Assembly: GCA_021234155.1 (NCBI GenBank)
Contig: JAJEKV010000175.1
Span: 124,001 to 188,000, forward strand
Origin: Isoetes taiwanensis
Lineage: Eukaryota > Streptophyta > Lycopodiopsida > Isoetales > Isoetaceae
DNA: 64,000 nt
Reading direction: 5' to 3'
In this document: positions 21,890 through 33,010 of the stretch, in pieces
Layout: each line of letters opens with the position of its first letter
How positions within the stretch are numbered: the stretch's first letter is position 1
Program-made: the position numbers and the translations under genes
The notes under the pieces: generated by a model
What the model was told of the DNA's origin: nothing
Databases searched by the model: none
Seen by the model: the letters and a program-made list of their open reading frames with translations, nothing else

Positions 21890-22350
21890 TGGAGCGTGAA
21901 TCTTCGTCTTTGGCGTGACATGAGCGTGAGCGTGAGGATGGCTGGGCGTGAGCATGCAATCAGGCGTGAAGCAAGTGTGGAGCGTGGACATAAGCAAAGC
22001 GTGGCCTCTGGAGCGTGGCGTCATAAAAGGCGTGGGCGGCTTCCGGCTGGCTTGAGTTTAAAAATGCATGGTTGTGTCCCCCTGACGACCCATAGAAGAG
22101 CGTGGACTTTTCGCTGCGTACCGGGCCGTGAGCATGGAAAACAAAGAGCGTGAGGAGGCCTGGCGTGAACAAAATATGGCGTGGCGTGGGCAAAATGTGA
22201 ACAAGCGTGGGCCTTGAGCCGTGACCGTGGGCGGGCGTGCACTTAATAGCGTCAGCGTGGTTTTGGCCTGGGTTGGCGTGGCGTGGAAACAAAGGAGCGT
22301 GGCGTGGCGAGGCGTGGGCATGGCCCGTGGTCAATAGCATGAGCGTGGAC
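21890..22350 (+). repeat. GCGTG pentamer-rich block
   Basis: About 25 copies of GCGTG, nearly all on the plus strand (CACGC on the element's own strand), separated by irregular 4-20 bp spacers such as GAGCGTGGAC and GGCGTGAAC. Chance would give less than one. Not a regular tandem array. Confidence 0.8.
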
Positions 22351-23927
22351 TAAAAAACTTTGGCGGGCCTGGCAAGCCTTCACAAAATATGAAAGCCCTA
22401 AAAGCCTCGAACCCTGAAAAAATCCTCTGTTTGGCAGCCGGCTATGGATTCTTCGATTTCAAGAAGCGGTGTTCCACCCTTCTTTCGAAGGGCAGATGAA
22501 ATAATGAGCTGTAGAAGATCGGCCTATATTCCAGATCTGGAGAAAACTTGGAAGCTGGCAACCTACTGTTTGGTTATTAAAGAAGCGGGTGAAGAAAGTT
22601 CGAGCCGAATAGGTTATGGCGGCATGATTTCGGCATTCTAAACCGAGTAAAGAGATGCTTCGATCTGGCAAATCGGCTTCAAGGTTGGTTTGAAAGCGAA
22701 TATGAAAGATCGGGCGAGAATCTGCTCTATTAGCGTCTAAATTGTGCTCTTTTTCTTTGATAACCTTCCTTGTATTGGCGGATGCTTCCTGATAGATGAT
22801 CTTGGAAATGTCATGGCTGTTTTCGCTTAGCGAAGGATAGGGGCTGGCCAAAAGGCTGGCGATGTCGGGTATTTTTGGAAAAAGCAGGCGGTAATAGAGC
22901 TAGGCGCATGATAATTCGGTATTCTCGATAGAAATAGCAAAATTGAACGGCCGGCCCCTCGAGATGGTGCCGAAACTTGAGCTGCCATAGATAGGAACTT
23001 GCCAGATTTGCTAGAACAGAAATGGATTCCTGCAAGCTGGAAAAATAGAAGCGGTGGCCATGATGTTCCTCGATTGCAGACCTCGACTGTATATGGACCG
23101 TAAGGCACAAATTAACGCAGTGTGGGATGCAGGTAGAGATGCTGAATGTGTCAAGCACCAAAGAACTGTTGCTCATTTGCTCGTGAATGAGAGATGGGGG
23201 CTAGCCATAGAGCTGGCCCTTTTGAAAAATTTGAAGAAGAAGTTAGACAAATTTGAGCCCGAAAGACTTGAAGAAAGCCTTTTGCATCACAGCTTTTGTC
23301 GTAAAAAACAGAGCTTTGTCCACCATGAATAACAGGATTCTGCCAAAACGAGTTTTGCTACTGGAAAATATACCAATAAAGAACACAGATCTGTCCTAGA
23401 GATGAAGTTCTGGAAAGAACTCTGAGAAAACAAAGCTCAACTCGCCCAAAAAATGATGCGAAAAGACAAGAAGAGCCGTTGGGCCTCTTCCCATCTTGCA
23501 GAGATTCAGAAAAACATGAAGAATAAAAGTACTCTTTGCTGTACAGAAACAGAGGCACAATTTTGCCATAATAGAAGATAATAACACGAATCAATGGGTT
23601 TTTCTGATAAGCTTTTTTTGCAAAAAGAGGAGTGCTGTCACCACTCCAGAAATCCTTGACTGTAAAACTGTGCTTGCTGCACCATGAAAAACAGAGGTAA
23701 GAAAACTCTTCCATAACTAGACTAATTGCAAACGAAAGGATTTGACAAAGAGGCCTCCAGTCGGACCATTTCAACAACTGGTTGGGCCTAATAAGGGAAT
23801 TGAAAGGGTTAAGAATAATATACAAGGAGTATTCAAAAACTCATGATGATGAGAGCAGCAAGGACAACAACAAAACATCAAGGCTGAAGAAAGTGATCAC
23901 GAAGCGAACCGATAATCGGCGCGCCGA
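22351..23927 (-). other. Interior of LTR element, no recognised coding capacity
   Basis: Open frames of 121-155 codons on the minus strand (for example 22811-23176 and 23358-23825) carry no motif I can name. The interior ends in the palindrome ATCGGCGCGCCGAT at 23915-23928, at the usual primer-binding position. Confidence 0.5.
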
Positions 23928-24284
23928 TGTTAGTTTGAGTTCTTGGCATGCACCACAGCGGCCATGATATTTACCGGATGCTACAAGGCTGCCATGCTTA
24001 TGATCACAAAACAAGAACAAGACAAACAAATATGTACAAAGAATGGAGTGAATGAACGTGAGCTAATGAGGCTCTCCAATTTTGAGATAAAACACGAAAG
24101 TACATCCGAAGAGGCTCGGGTCTAATATAGTGTAGACCGCAAAATCCGGACCCATAACTAACTAAATCTAATCCCTACACTTATGTTAACCTAATCATGC
24201 CAAGTGTCACCGCCACCATCGACACCTAACATGTGCATGCACCTAACATGTGCATGCACAATGTTAACTACTAGGTGGTTAACA
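23928..24284 (-). repeat. 5' LTR (right) of the non-autonomous element
   Basis: 357 bp, strongly similar to 21170-21527. Differences are scattered small substitutions and indels. Confidence 0.88.
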
Positions 24285-24289
24285 CTAGT
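24285..24289. repeat. Target-site duplication CTAGT (right)
   Basis: Matches 21165-21169. Exon 1 sequence of the 11S-like copy resumes immediately. Confidence 0.9.
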
Positions 24290-24392
24290 CTACCTCGCCG
24301 CTTCTCTATCTCGGTCAGAGGTCTGCCGAGCTTGGATTGTGCCACATAGGAGGAGGGGCGACCATGGCAATTAGGGACTGGTGCATGGCCAT
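24290..24392 (-). pseudogene. 11S globulin-like pseudogene, copy C, 5' end
   Basis: ATG at 24392 followed by the signal-peptide region and the start of the mature chain, up to the LTR insertion within codons equivalent to GRLERW in the 18143 copy. Encodes only about 34 codons before the insertion. Confidence 0.75.
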
Positions 24393-25165
24393 TTCACTTG
24401 GAGCACAACCTCTGTTGCCCTTTGGCGGAGGTTAGGAGTGTTAATTACGGGCTCTCTTTGTAGAAGCTGCTATCGATAGGTGCATCGCCGCGCATCCCTC
24501 GCATGTAGGTGCATGCGTGCACATGCAACTTGCCGATCCACTTTCACGCTTTCCATTGCCCCGTAGTTTCCATGCATGCTCAAGGATGAGTAGGTCCAAT
24601 GGTAAGCTCATGGGTCGATCTTTTTGAGGGCAGAGGTTCGAGCATTGCAATGTGCATAGGTCTCTAAAAGAGTATGCTTCCTTATTCGAAAAACCCAGAT
24701 CTAGTTGTCTATCTAGCCATTCGACGCATCTAGTTGTCTATCTAGCCATTCGAGAAGACGCACGCCCCCAAGCACCCCTCTCCCTTTCTTTTTAATTTCA
24801 AAAGCAGGCTATCGTGTGGACCCCATGCGTTTGTGGAGCAAGCATGCACGTAGCAACGTGCCATATCCTAGCCTTGGGGCAGCGATGCGTGATCGCTGCT
24901 TCATCGACAACCTCGAAACGCATAAGAGATTGAGTGTGCTTGATCCGGATAGCGGTGTTCCTTATTGCTTGCTTTTTTAACCTGGGGTTTTGAATGAGTA
25001 TGTCTAACGCTAGGTGCATGCCAGGTCTTGCGAGGGTATATTTGGAAGTGTCTTTCTGTTGGTAGCCTAAAATTAGTTGCAACAAGCAAACGACGACAAA
25101 ATGAAGGGGAAAAGCACGGAACCCGTGGGAATGATGCGAAATATTCTTTTTTCATTGGATGTCAT
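24393..25165 (-). promoter_or_regulatory. Upstream module of 11S-like copy C
   Basis: Same order as in the other copies: RY motif CATGCATG at 24571-24578, tRNA-like box at 24584-24658 (plus strand, with GGTTCGAGC), 28-bp doublet at 24702-24755, then about 400 bp of shared upstream sequence up to the 3' flank of copy D. Confidence 0.6.
24584..24658 (+). repeat. tRNA-like SINE head (copy C)
   Basis: GGATGAGTAGGTCCAATGG and AGAGGTTCGAGC, A- and B-box-like, antisense to the 11S gene. Confidence 0.5.
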
Positions 25166-26697
25166 CATACATGTCTCATATATTTTTCATGCCCTCGAGC
25201 ATTTCATGTCCTGTGGTAGGCACACCACCACATAAGCCGCCAAAAGGAAGGGGGAATCCAGCAGCAATGTGTCAAAGCTACTGGGGAGCTCCTCCTCTCG
25301 CTAGCTGGAAAAATAATTGACTTCGCTTGAAGCGACGGGCGCTTAGCTCCTCCGCCAAATCTGCACTCACTCAAAGTGCACTGGACAAGATACCTGAAAT
25401 GCGTGTGTGTGCATCGAGTTGCCTCCAGGCGAGGAACGGCGTCGCCCGGGCTGCGAGGTTGGACAATGCGAGGCAAGGAACAAAGAAATAAGTGAGTGCA
25501 AGATAGGAAAATGAATGTGCATGGAAGTGCTAACATGGTTTACCGATCGTGGTTGATCACTTCAAAAGAGTAGAACCCTTCATCCCCCGCGAGCAACCAA
25601 TGAGGATGGGAGTTGGGGATCGGTCTAAGGTCTCCTTGCCTCAACTCTCCTCCTCGGTGACCCTCTCCCCAGTCTTTGGAAATGACCTCCAACCTTGCGG
25701 ACCCTTGGACGACGTGACATGAGCTTGTCACCGCCGTGGACGTAGTTTGGTGCAAACAAGGCCCCCCTAATGCAAGACAATGAAACACGCGTTAAGACAA
25801 ACGCCTAACGATACAACATGGGTTTGCAACCCTCCTACCCAAATTGATATGCTCACTCCTTCTAATCGCGAAGTAGCGCGTCTTTGCCATGGACAAAGCG
25901 CCCCAAGAAGGGCATCCCCTGGCCGTTGACTTCACCGAGCTCTCCACCGTTTCTCACTCACGACCTCCGGAAAACCCGTCCCCGAAATGGATGGATAAGA
26001 TGGGTGGCACCCACGTTCGGGTGGACATTTGCTGCCGCATGTCTTCCCCGAAACCTTGATAATTCCATCGGTTTTGTTGCCTCTCGATCAACTCCCGCAC
26101 CCTTTCCTCGGAGATGTCCAATGCTTGAGCGAACACGCGGGCTAAATGCGGTAAGCGACATTGAAAAGGTCAAAGTCCCGCATCCAAGAACAACACGTTA
26201 AGTAATTTGTTCTTTGTGATACAGACCGGCAATGGAAGATGTGAGTACCATCGAAAAACAAAAGACAAATCACAAGGCGGAGTCCCTCACCCTAGGATTC
26301 CCCGCCAGGTTGGAGAAACCAACACCAAGTATCTCTGCCCGCTCTTCTTGGTGGTTGTAAAACCAAAATGCATGTCCGCTAGGAATGGCTATCACGCCGC
26401 CCTCCCCTACACGCAATCGGCTCCTCGGCTAGCTTGATGCAAAGAATGACGACACCCATGATTCCGAACCTCTCACGATGGTCTTCAATAAACCAACGTT
26501 GTGGAACATGGGAGAGACCAATCCATTGGACTCAATCACAATTCGATCTGCATTGAATCCGGACTTTTCTAGTGCTTAGGAACTCTTCTCTATCCCATCT
26601 CTAGTCTACCCTACCACTATCTCGGTCTGCCGAGCTTGGATTGTGCCAATGAAGGAGGAGGGCGACCCGCGGCAATTAGGGGCTGGTGCATGGCCAT
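25166..26697 (-). pseudogene. 11S globulin-like pseudogene, copy D, uninterrupted
   Basis: ATG at 26697. Exon 1 runs to about 26300 and encodes a signal peptide, first cupin and the segment GDVIAIPSGHAFWFYN-like to LAGNPR, ending at a possible donor (GTGAGGGAC). The middle exon (about 26140-25975) encodes QALDISEERVRELIERQQNR. The second-cupin exon lies at about 25765-25550. A ~95-bp intron ends at CTGCAG-like sequence near 25460, and the last exon carries the C-terminal helix (about 25450-25270). Small frameshifts remain in exon 1 and the middle exon. This is the cleanest template for the four-exon structure. An 11S globulin would be cleaved and stored in protein bodies; this copy is probably inactive unless the frameshifts are assembly errors. 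Confidence 0.75.
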
Positions 26698-27480
26698 TTC
26701 ACTTGGAGCACAACCTCTGTTGCCCTTTGGCGGAGGTTAGGAGTGTTAATTACGAGGCTCTCTTTGTAGAAGCGTATCGATAGGTGCATGCGACGCATCC
26801 CTCAGATGTAGGTGCATGCGGGCACATGCAACTTGCCGATCCACTTTCACGCTTCCATTGCCCCAGAAGTTTCCATGCATGCTCAAAGAAATGCTCAAGG
26901 ATGAGTAGGTCCAATGGTAAGCTCATGGGTCGATCTTTTTTGAGTCGAGGTTCGAGCATTGCAATGTGCATAGGTCTCTAAAAGAGTATGCTTCCTTATT
27001 AGAAACCCCCATCTAGTTGTCTATCTAGCCATTCGACGCATCTAGTTGTCTATCTAGCCATTCGAGAAGACGACGCCGCCAAGCACCCCTCCCCTTTCTT
27101 TTTAATTTCAAAAGCGGGCTATCGTGGGACCCCATGCGTTCGTGGAGCAAGCATGCACGTAAAGCAACGTGCCATATCCCAGCAAGCAATGAAGCATTGT
27201 GGCGTGATCGCTGTTCATTGACAACTCAAAGCACGCATAAGAGATTGAGTGTGCTTGCATGGATAGCGAAAGTGTTCCTTATTGCTTGCTTTTTAACCTT
27301 GGGGTTTTGAATGAGTATGTCTAACGCTTAGGCGCATGCCGTCTTGCGAGGGTATGTTTGGAAGTGTCTTTTACGTTGGTAGCCTAAAATTAGTTGCAAC
27401 AAACAAAACGCGGCGACAAAATGAAGGGGAAAAGCACGAGGAACCCGTGGGAATGATGCTAAATATTCTTTTTCATTGGA
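26698..27480 (-). promoter_or_regulatory. Upstream module of 11S-like copy D
   Basis: RY motif at 26874-26881 (about 177 bp from the ATG), tRNA-like box at 26900-26971, 28-bp doublet at 27010-27066, then conserved upstream sequence to the 3' flank of copy E. Near-identical layout to copy C gives a tandem period of about 2.3-2.4 kb. Confidence 0.6.
26900..26971 (+). repeat. tRNA-like SINE head (copy D)
   Basis: Same A-box/B-box-like arrangement as at 24584 (GAGGTTCGAGC at the B position). Confidence 0.5.
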
Positions 27481-28752
27481 TGTCATCATACATGTCTCAT
27501 ATATTTTCATGCCCTCGAAAGATTTCATGTCATGTGGCACACCACCACATAAGCGCCAAAAGGAAGGGGGGAATCGAAAGCAACAATGTGTCAAAGTTAC
27601 GTGGGAGCTCCTCCTCTCGCTAGCTAGAAAAATAATTGAATCGCTTGGGCGACGGACGCTAGCTCCTCCTCGCCACATCTGCACTCACCCAAGTGCACCG
27701 GACAAGATACCTCTCGGGAATGCGTGTGTGCGGAGTTGCCTCCAAATGAAACGGCGCCTCGTGGTCAGGGTGGACAATGCGAGGCAAGGAACAAAGAAAT
27801 AAGTGAGTGCAAGATAGGAAAATGAATGTGCATGGAAGTGCTACTGATGGTTTACCGATCGTGGTTGATCACTTCAAACCGGGGATAGGTTCTATACGCA
27901 AAAATCAAAATTCCCCGACGATAAAAAGTCAAAAATACGTATTTTTTAATAAAATCAATGATTTAACGTGATAAAACCTCTCCCGTGGGAAAAAAAAATC
28001 GCTAGACGCCGAAAGTTTCGGAAAGCCGCACGCCGAATCTTTTCGCGTCGCCAACCAAGAAAACCGCGTCAAAAAAAAAAAAAAAAAAATTTTTCGGGCG
28101 TCACAAACGCCAAACCTTTAAGCGTCGCTGAAAAAGTTTCACAGACGTTGTTTATAATGATTCCAGACGTCAAATTTGAATTTCAATTTAAGTAAAAAAA
28201 AAAAAATAAAAATTTTTTTTGAAATTCAAATTTCGCAGACGCTGAATTTTTTTCACAGACGTTAAAATAGAAGGTTCGCGTGCGCAAAACCCCCTCGTAA
28301 AATTTTTTTTTTTTTTCCCAGCGACGTGATTTTACTTATTTCGCTGTGAAAAAACTTTCACAGACGCTGACTAGAAGGTTTCACAGACGCCAAAAATCTT
28401 CCTCGACGCCGGATTTTTTTTCCGTATTTTTTACGTTTTATACGGCAAATATGTGCCGTATCATACAATTCATACGTATTCCGTATAAAACGTACAACGT
28501 ATTGAACCTATCCCTGCTTCAAACCCTTCATCCCCGGCGAGCAACGAATGAGGATGGGAGTTGGGGATCAGTGCAAGGTCTCCTTGCCTCAACTCTCCTC
28601 CGGTGACCCTCTCCCCAGTGCTGGAAATGACCTCCAACCTCGCGGACCCGTGGACGACGTACATGAGCTTGTCACCGTTGTGGACGTAGTTTGGTGCAAA
28701 CAAGGCCCCCTAAATGCAAGACAATGAAACACGTTAAGACAAACGCAACGAT
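27481..28752 (-). pseudogene. 11S globulin-like pseudogene, copy E, 5'-truncated and transposon-interrupted
   Basis: The second-cupin exon (about 28703-28517) is the best-preserved in the array: FAPNYVHNGDKLMYVV, RLEVIS and GELRQGDLALIPNSHPH, then LLAGDEGFE. A 637-bp hAT-like MITE (27880-28516) interrupts the end of this exon. The last exon lies at about 27770-27600. Homology stops at about 28752, so the first cupin, promoter and middle exon are missing. It is the outermost copy of the minus-strand array. Confidence 0.75.
27880..28516. mobile_element. hAT-like MITE (637 bp) with 8-bp TSD
   Basis: Terminal inverted repeats of 19 bp with two mismatches: left CGGGGATAGGTTCTATACG, right (reversed) CAGGGATAGGTTCAATACG. 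Flanked by 8-bp direct repeats CTTCAAAC (27872-27879 and 28517-28524). The 8-bp TSD and CAGGG-type end fit the hAT superfamily. The interior is non-coding and full of CAGACGC/GACG words in both orientations, as in hAT subterminal repeats, plus long A and T runs. Confidence 0.85.
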
Positions 28753-29714
28753 AGGGTCAAAGCACAATATTGGGGGCAATTTTACCGACGCCGGCATTGG
28801 GTCTTTGGGTGCTTTTGGCCTTTTTTCCTAATTTTAGACTCCATTATCGAATTAGGTTTTATGAGCGCCAAACTGCTCGAGCAATTTGAGGAGAGATCGT
28901 TGGCCCGCCAAGAGCATCCTCTCAAAATGATCATACCCCGCCCAAATCCCCATTCAAGATGCACTTCTTCCTATTTTTTTTCAAGAAGAGATGGATTTGG
29001 TTGAACGTTTTGCTGCGAATTTGAAGCAAAATTCGAAAATGCTGATCCGTTAAATCGTGGCAAAGGACCCGGCTTCGATTTGGAGTCCAAATACCAGATA
29101 TAAAAGGGTGCGAGTTTGTGCCATCCATCACTGCCATCATTGCCGAATTAATCAGATTTAGAGAAGGATTGCCTTCCCCTTCAATTTCGCTGTTAAAAGA
29201 GTTTCATCTCCCATTTCGGTTTGAAAGGTCTGTGGACACACTTGTTGTGACTGCATTCGTGTTAAATGCAAATGTTTATCACCAAATACAAAATTTGGGT
29301 GAAGATTATGTCCGCCAAAAGAAGAATGCAAAGGAAAAGAAGAGCCGAAAGATTGGCACAAGAATCAGCTGCAACCCCTCATAGATTGGCCACTAGAACC
29401 AAAATGTAAATTGGCAAAAGATATTTTGGATAATATTCGAATGTGTGCAAAAATTTGTTTCAAGATGATAGGGATGAGATATTAGCAAGAACAGTGTCAA
29501 GGATTACCTCAAATTGGCATCATGGGCCACAAAGAATTTTTGGCGATCGGGGATGTTGTTGATAATGGTCTTCAAAGCAACAAGCTAAGAAGGAATCATG
29601 ACATTACTCATGCAAGATCATCTACACTTTTAATGGTCATCCAACAATTCCAACAATAAGTCTCTCGTATTGCAAAGACATTGAACATAAAGAGAAAGGC
29701 ATTTTATCTTTGCT
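28753..29714. other. Region upstream of the plus-strand mobile-type gene
   Basis: Begins abruptly at the end of 11S-like copy E. A TATA-like box (ATATAAAAGG, about 29097-29106) is followed by an ATG at 29118 opening an 88-codon frame rich in Lys/Arg at its end. This could be a first exon, but I do not recognise it and cannot splice it convincingly to 29715. Confidence 0.35.
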
Positions 29715-31900
29715 TTGGACAAGAAGAGAGCAGCTGCAATTGGTGGACCTTGGTCCATGTTTAAAAGGAAAAATAGGAGTGACAAACTTTCTGTTGGTGA
29801 TCGAGAGAAGGTATACAACTACTGGATTTCCAACACCAGGGTTTCCCCTAACAAGAAGCAAGTTGTGAAGCTTAGAAGATGCAACGAAGGCTTGAAGACT
29901 CAGAAACCCTACAGATTGCATCCGATTCATTTTTTGGAAGAATCTCAGGTTTTGAGATCTCTAACTCTCGATTTTTATTCAATTCCAATGCTTTGTCTTC
30001 TTTATTTTCTTCTTCACTATGTTGCATATTACATGCATTTCCTACATGCAAATTCTAAGCACATGCATTTAACAGTTCTGCAAACAAAGTTCTAACGAGT
30101 TCATTTTTTCATTTAGGTTGTATTTTACAAAAAATTTCAGAAAGAGCACCCTGACATGAAGATTGGATTGAGGAGGTTTGAATCTTTGAAACCTTTGTTT
30201 GTTAGGAGATTGAAAGATCGAGAAACTTGCATGTGCATTTACCACATGAAGATGGAATTTGTAAGGCAGACTTTGAATAGAATTAGAAGAGATCCAAACA
30301 CACATGGGCCAAATTGTGCTTGCAAGTGTACAGTTTGTGGTAAGGGAGACCTTTGTGAAGCAAAAGACAAAACATTTAACAGTGTAAGTGAACTATGGAG
30401 GTCACTGGTCTGTTGTAAGGCAGAGGAGGAGATTTGGCACAAGGCAAAATGCCTTAAACTTGACTGCACTTTTTGTGGTATCAAGAAACTAAGAAGATGT
30501 CCAAGGGAGAAGAGTGCATTGAGAACTATCGATTGGAAGAACTTTGAGAAGGTATTTCTGCATGTACCAATTGTTTTCCAATTGTTTACTTGCCAATTGA
30601 ATGGTAGTGCTCAAAACAGATTTTTTGGCTCTGTTTGGTGGTATTCATACTGTTTTTTGTCAACACAGGTTAAGGAGACAATAAAGAAGTCTGTAGGCAA
30701 AGAGGGAAAAATCATAGAGAAGACAAAAGACATTATGAGGCTTGTGTACAAGACAACTACCTTGAAGGAGTTCATGACACATGCTGATGGTGTTATCAAA
30801 CAGTTTATCCCACATAATTACACAGCCAGATGGCAAGCAGATCAGTTCAAGAACTGTCTTCAATCTTTTCCAAAAGGTACTATGGTTTACGTATAGACTT
30901 TGCCGGAATTTCTCTTTCAAAGTTCAGCAGAAATCGAGCATGCATTGGCATAACGACCAATGTTCTATATTAGTTCATATTACATACTGAGGCATGCTTT
31001 AGATGGAGAGATCCCAAATATCAAGGTTGGGGATAGAAAGATTGTCAAAGAGACACATTTCTACATATCCATGACAAGAAACATGATAGTTTGTTTGTCC
31101 AAAGACGGTTTGCAAAGTCATCATGACTTTTATTGAGCAAGGGAGTACACTTGTCTAAACATGTGTTCTGGTCTCGATGGATGTGCTTCCCAGCAAAATC
31201 TTCTAGGGCTTTTTTCTTCTTAGGCAGATTCTATAAGTTGACGAGGGGATTAAGATGCAAAGGAACTTTTTTCGCTTCATCACATGGGAAAGGGGAACAT
31301 GACGGTGCTGGAGCTGTCATAAAGAGAATTTTGACAAGTGAAATGCTCAAACGAGACAGCACTCCCTTGAGGAATGCACAAGATGTTGTGAACTTCCTGA
31401 TTTGGTATTTTAGCTCCAAACTGTCTTTGAAAGAGACTAACATAAACAGGTCAATACTTTTTCTTTCCTTTTTTGGCTGCTTATTACTTCTCAACTGCTA
31501 CTAACTGTTTGGAACTCCAACATTAGGTTCTTTTGGCTTGTGAAGCTAGGTGATGTTAATAGGGACATGCAATATGATTGTGAGACTCTCAAAGGCACAA
31601 CAAAGATACATACAATCAGCCATCTTGCAAAAGACAGGCCTCTTGAAGTGGCACACGTGCATCCATCATGTTTTTGCATTCGTTGGGCAGAACCGCGGTC
31701 TAAGTGTAGACATGCATCTCGGCTTGGAGAGTATGCACATGAAACTTTACTTCCTATGGAGGTGGTAGAAGAGGCATCCGTAACTCATGTATACGATGAA
31801 GGGACAATCGGTGGAAGGCGAAAAATGGTTGATGTAGGTGACAACTTTGTTGTCAATCTTTGGAGGGCAATGAAGATAATGTTGATTTCGGATCATTAAG
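29715..31900 (+). pseudogene. Uncharacterised mobile-type gene with HGKGEHDGAGAV motif, multi-exon, frameshifted
   Basis: Exon 29715-29948 (ISNTRVSPNKK, ending EESQ) joins through a GT-AG intron to 30117-30550 (FYKKFQKEHPDMKIGLRRFE, then Cys-rich CACKCTVCGKGDLC and CTFCGIKKLRRC). A second intron (30551-30669) leads to 30670-30890 (QFIPHNYTARWQADQFKNCL). After a frameshift come NFSFKVQQ and MHWHNDQCSILVHITY, then FFASSHGKGEHDGAGAVIKR (about 31262-31330), and after another likely intron a Cys-rich tail (ETLKGTTKIHTIS, CFCIRW; about 31525-31760). I recall similar proteins as repeated, unannotated families in bryophytes, lycophytes and some animals, so a mobile-element origin is likely. The superfamily is not assigned. 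At least two frameshifts argue for a dead copy or sequence errors. Confidence 0.55.
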
Positions 31901-32812
31901 TGCACCAACCTAAACACACCGCGTGGAACGTGCATTTAAGGACTATTGGGGCTCTAAATTCAACAGTGTGGAAATTGTATTGTCGCAAGTATTACAAGAG
32001 CATTGGAGATGGTAAATATCGAAGCCGCTACACAACATGCCTGAGGTAACCTGCTATTCCCACCTTATAGTGTGTGCAAAAGTTGAATTACAGGCAGTAG
32101 CTGATGAGGAACATGTATACTTCCTTTCAAATGAGGCACATGAACAAATTGTTGAGTATTGGCCTCCTCCAACATCCGAGGTACTATACTTCACCCAAGC
32201 TGAATGAAGAGGTTTGATGCCACAATAAAGGTTTGCTGCCTTTGGACTTAGATTAAACCATTTGCAACAGCGGATCTTAAGTACAAAACTGTATTTTACT
32301 TTAGGGTTCTTTGAGCAAAGGCTCAAACAATGTACTGGAATCTGATATACATTGCAGTGGAAGCAATTTCTTCAACTCTTGTCTGTTTCTATAAAATTTT
32401 TTGGTACTATGTGCTCAGACATAAATTTTTATCTCTTAATGACATGATTGAACCACTGTTTTAACATATTTCTGCCTTTCTAGTAGTGGACTGCTTGTAA
32501 TGGAATTTGCTGAGGTCTGCTTGTACTCGAATTACTTGCATCCACATGTGCATTTGGCTACATGCTGAAAAGACAAGCTCCAGTGAAGAACATATCGAAT
32601 TCTAATCTTATCCTCTTGGAAAATGTGTAAAACTTAGCTAATTGTGCAAGGTATGTAATCGGGCTAACCCTCTTTGTGTGTGTTGCTAGACTACCCTTGA
32701 TTTAGATCAAGAATGTTTACTTTGTAAACTTGACAAAAAGATTCGACATTGAAAGAACATTAAATGACTCCAACTTGGTAAGAGACCAAGCCAAGAGTCT
32801 ACCTAGCTTTGT
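31901..32812. other. 3' flank, no recognised gene
   Basis: Scattered short frames only. May contain the tail of the mobile-type gene. Confidence 0.4.
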
Positions 32813-33010
32813 TGGGACTTAGGCAATTGGCACTTGGCATTGTTGGGACTTAGGCAATTTGAGCACACTAAAGCAAATTTTCACACTTAAGCAATTTGCA
32901 CTATCTTAACCAAATTTGCACATTAGCACTACACTTAAGCAAATTTGCACTACACTTAAGCAAATTTGCACATCAGCACTACACTTAAGATATTTGCACT
33001 ACACTTAAGC
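32813..33010 (+). repeat. Short tandem repeats
   Basis: Two copies of GGGACTTAGGCAATT, then several copies of a ~24-bp unit containing CACTACACTTAAGCAAATT. Confidence 0.75.

Larger units (their letters stand above)
21170..24284 (-). mobile_element. Non-autonomous LTR retrotransposon inserted in 11S exon 1
   Basis: Bounded by two ~358-bp direct repeats starting TGTTAG and ending TTAACA, with a 5-bp TSD. A purine run at the inner edge of the left LTR (minus-strand AGGGGGGAGGGA, 21528-21540) looks like a polypurine tract, so the element reads on the minus strand and its 5' LTR is the right one. The 2.4-kb interior shows no gag, protease, RT or integrase motifs, and its longest frames are unrecognised. 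It therefore resembles a LARD-type element mobilised in trans. No standard tRNA-Met primer site is seen; a 14-bp palindrome occupies that position. The interior holds the GCGTG-rich block. Confidence 0.85.

Noticed and set aside
21530-23927. gag-pol coding region in the LTR element
   Set aside because: No zinc knuckle, DSG/DTG protease, YVDD or integrase motif in any frame.
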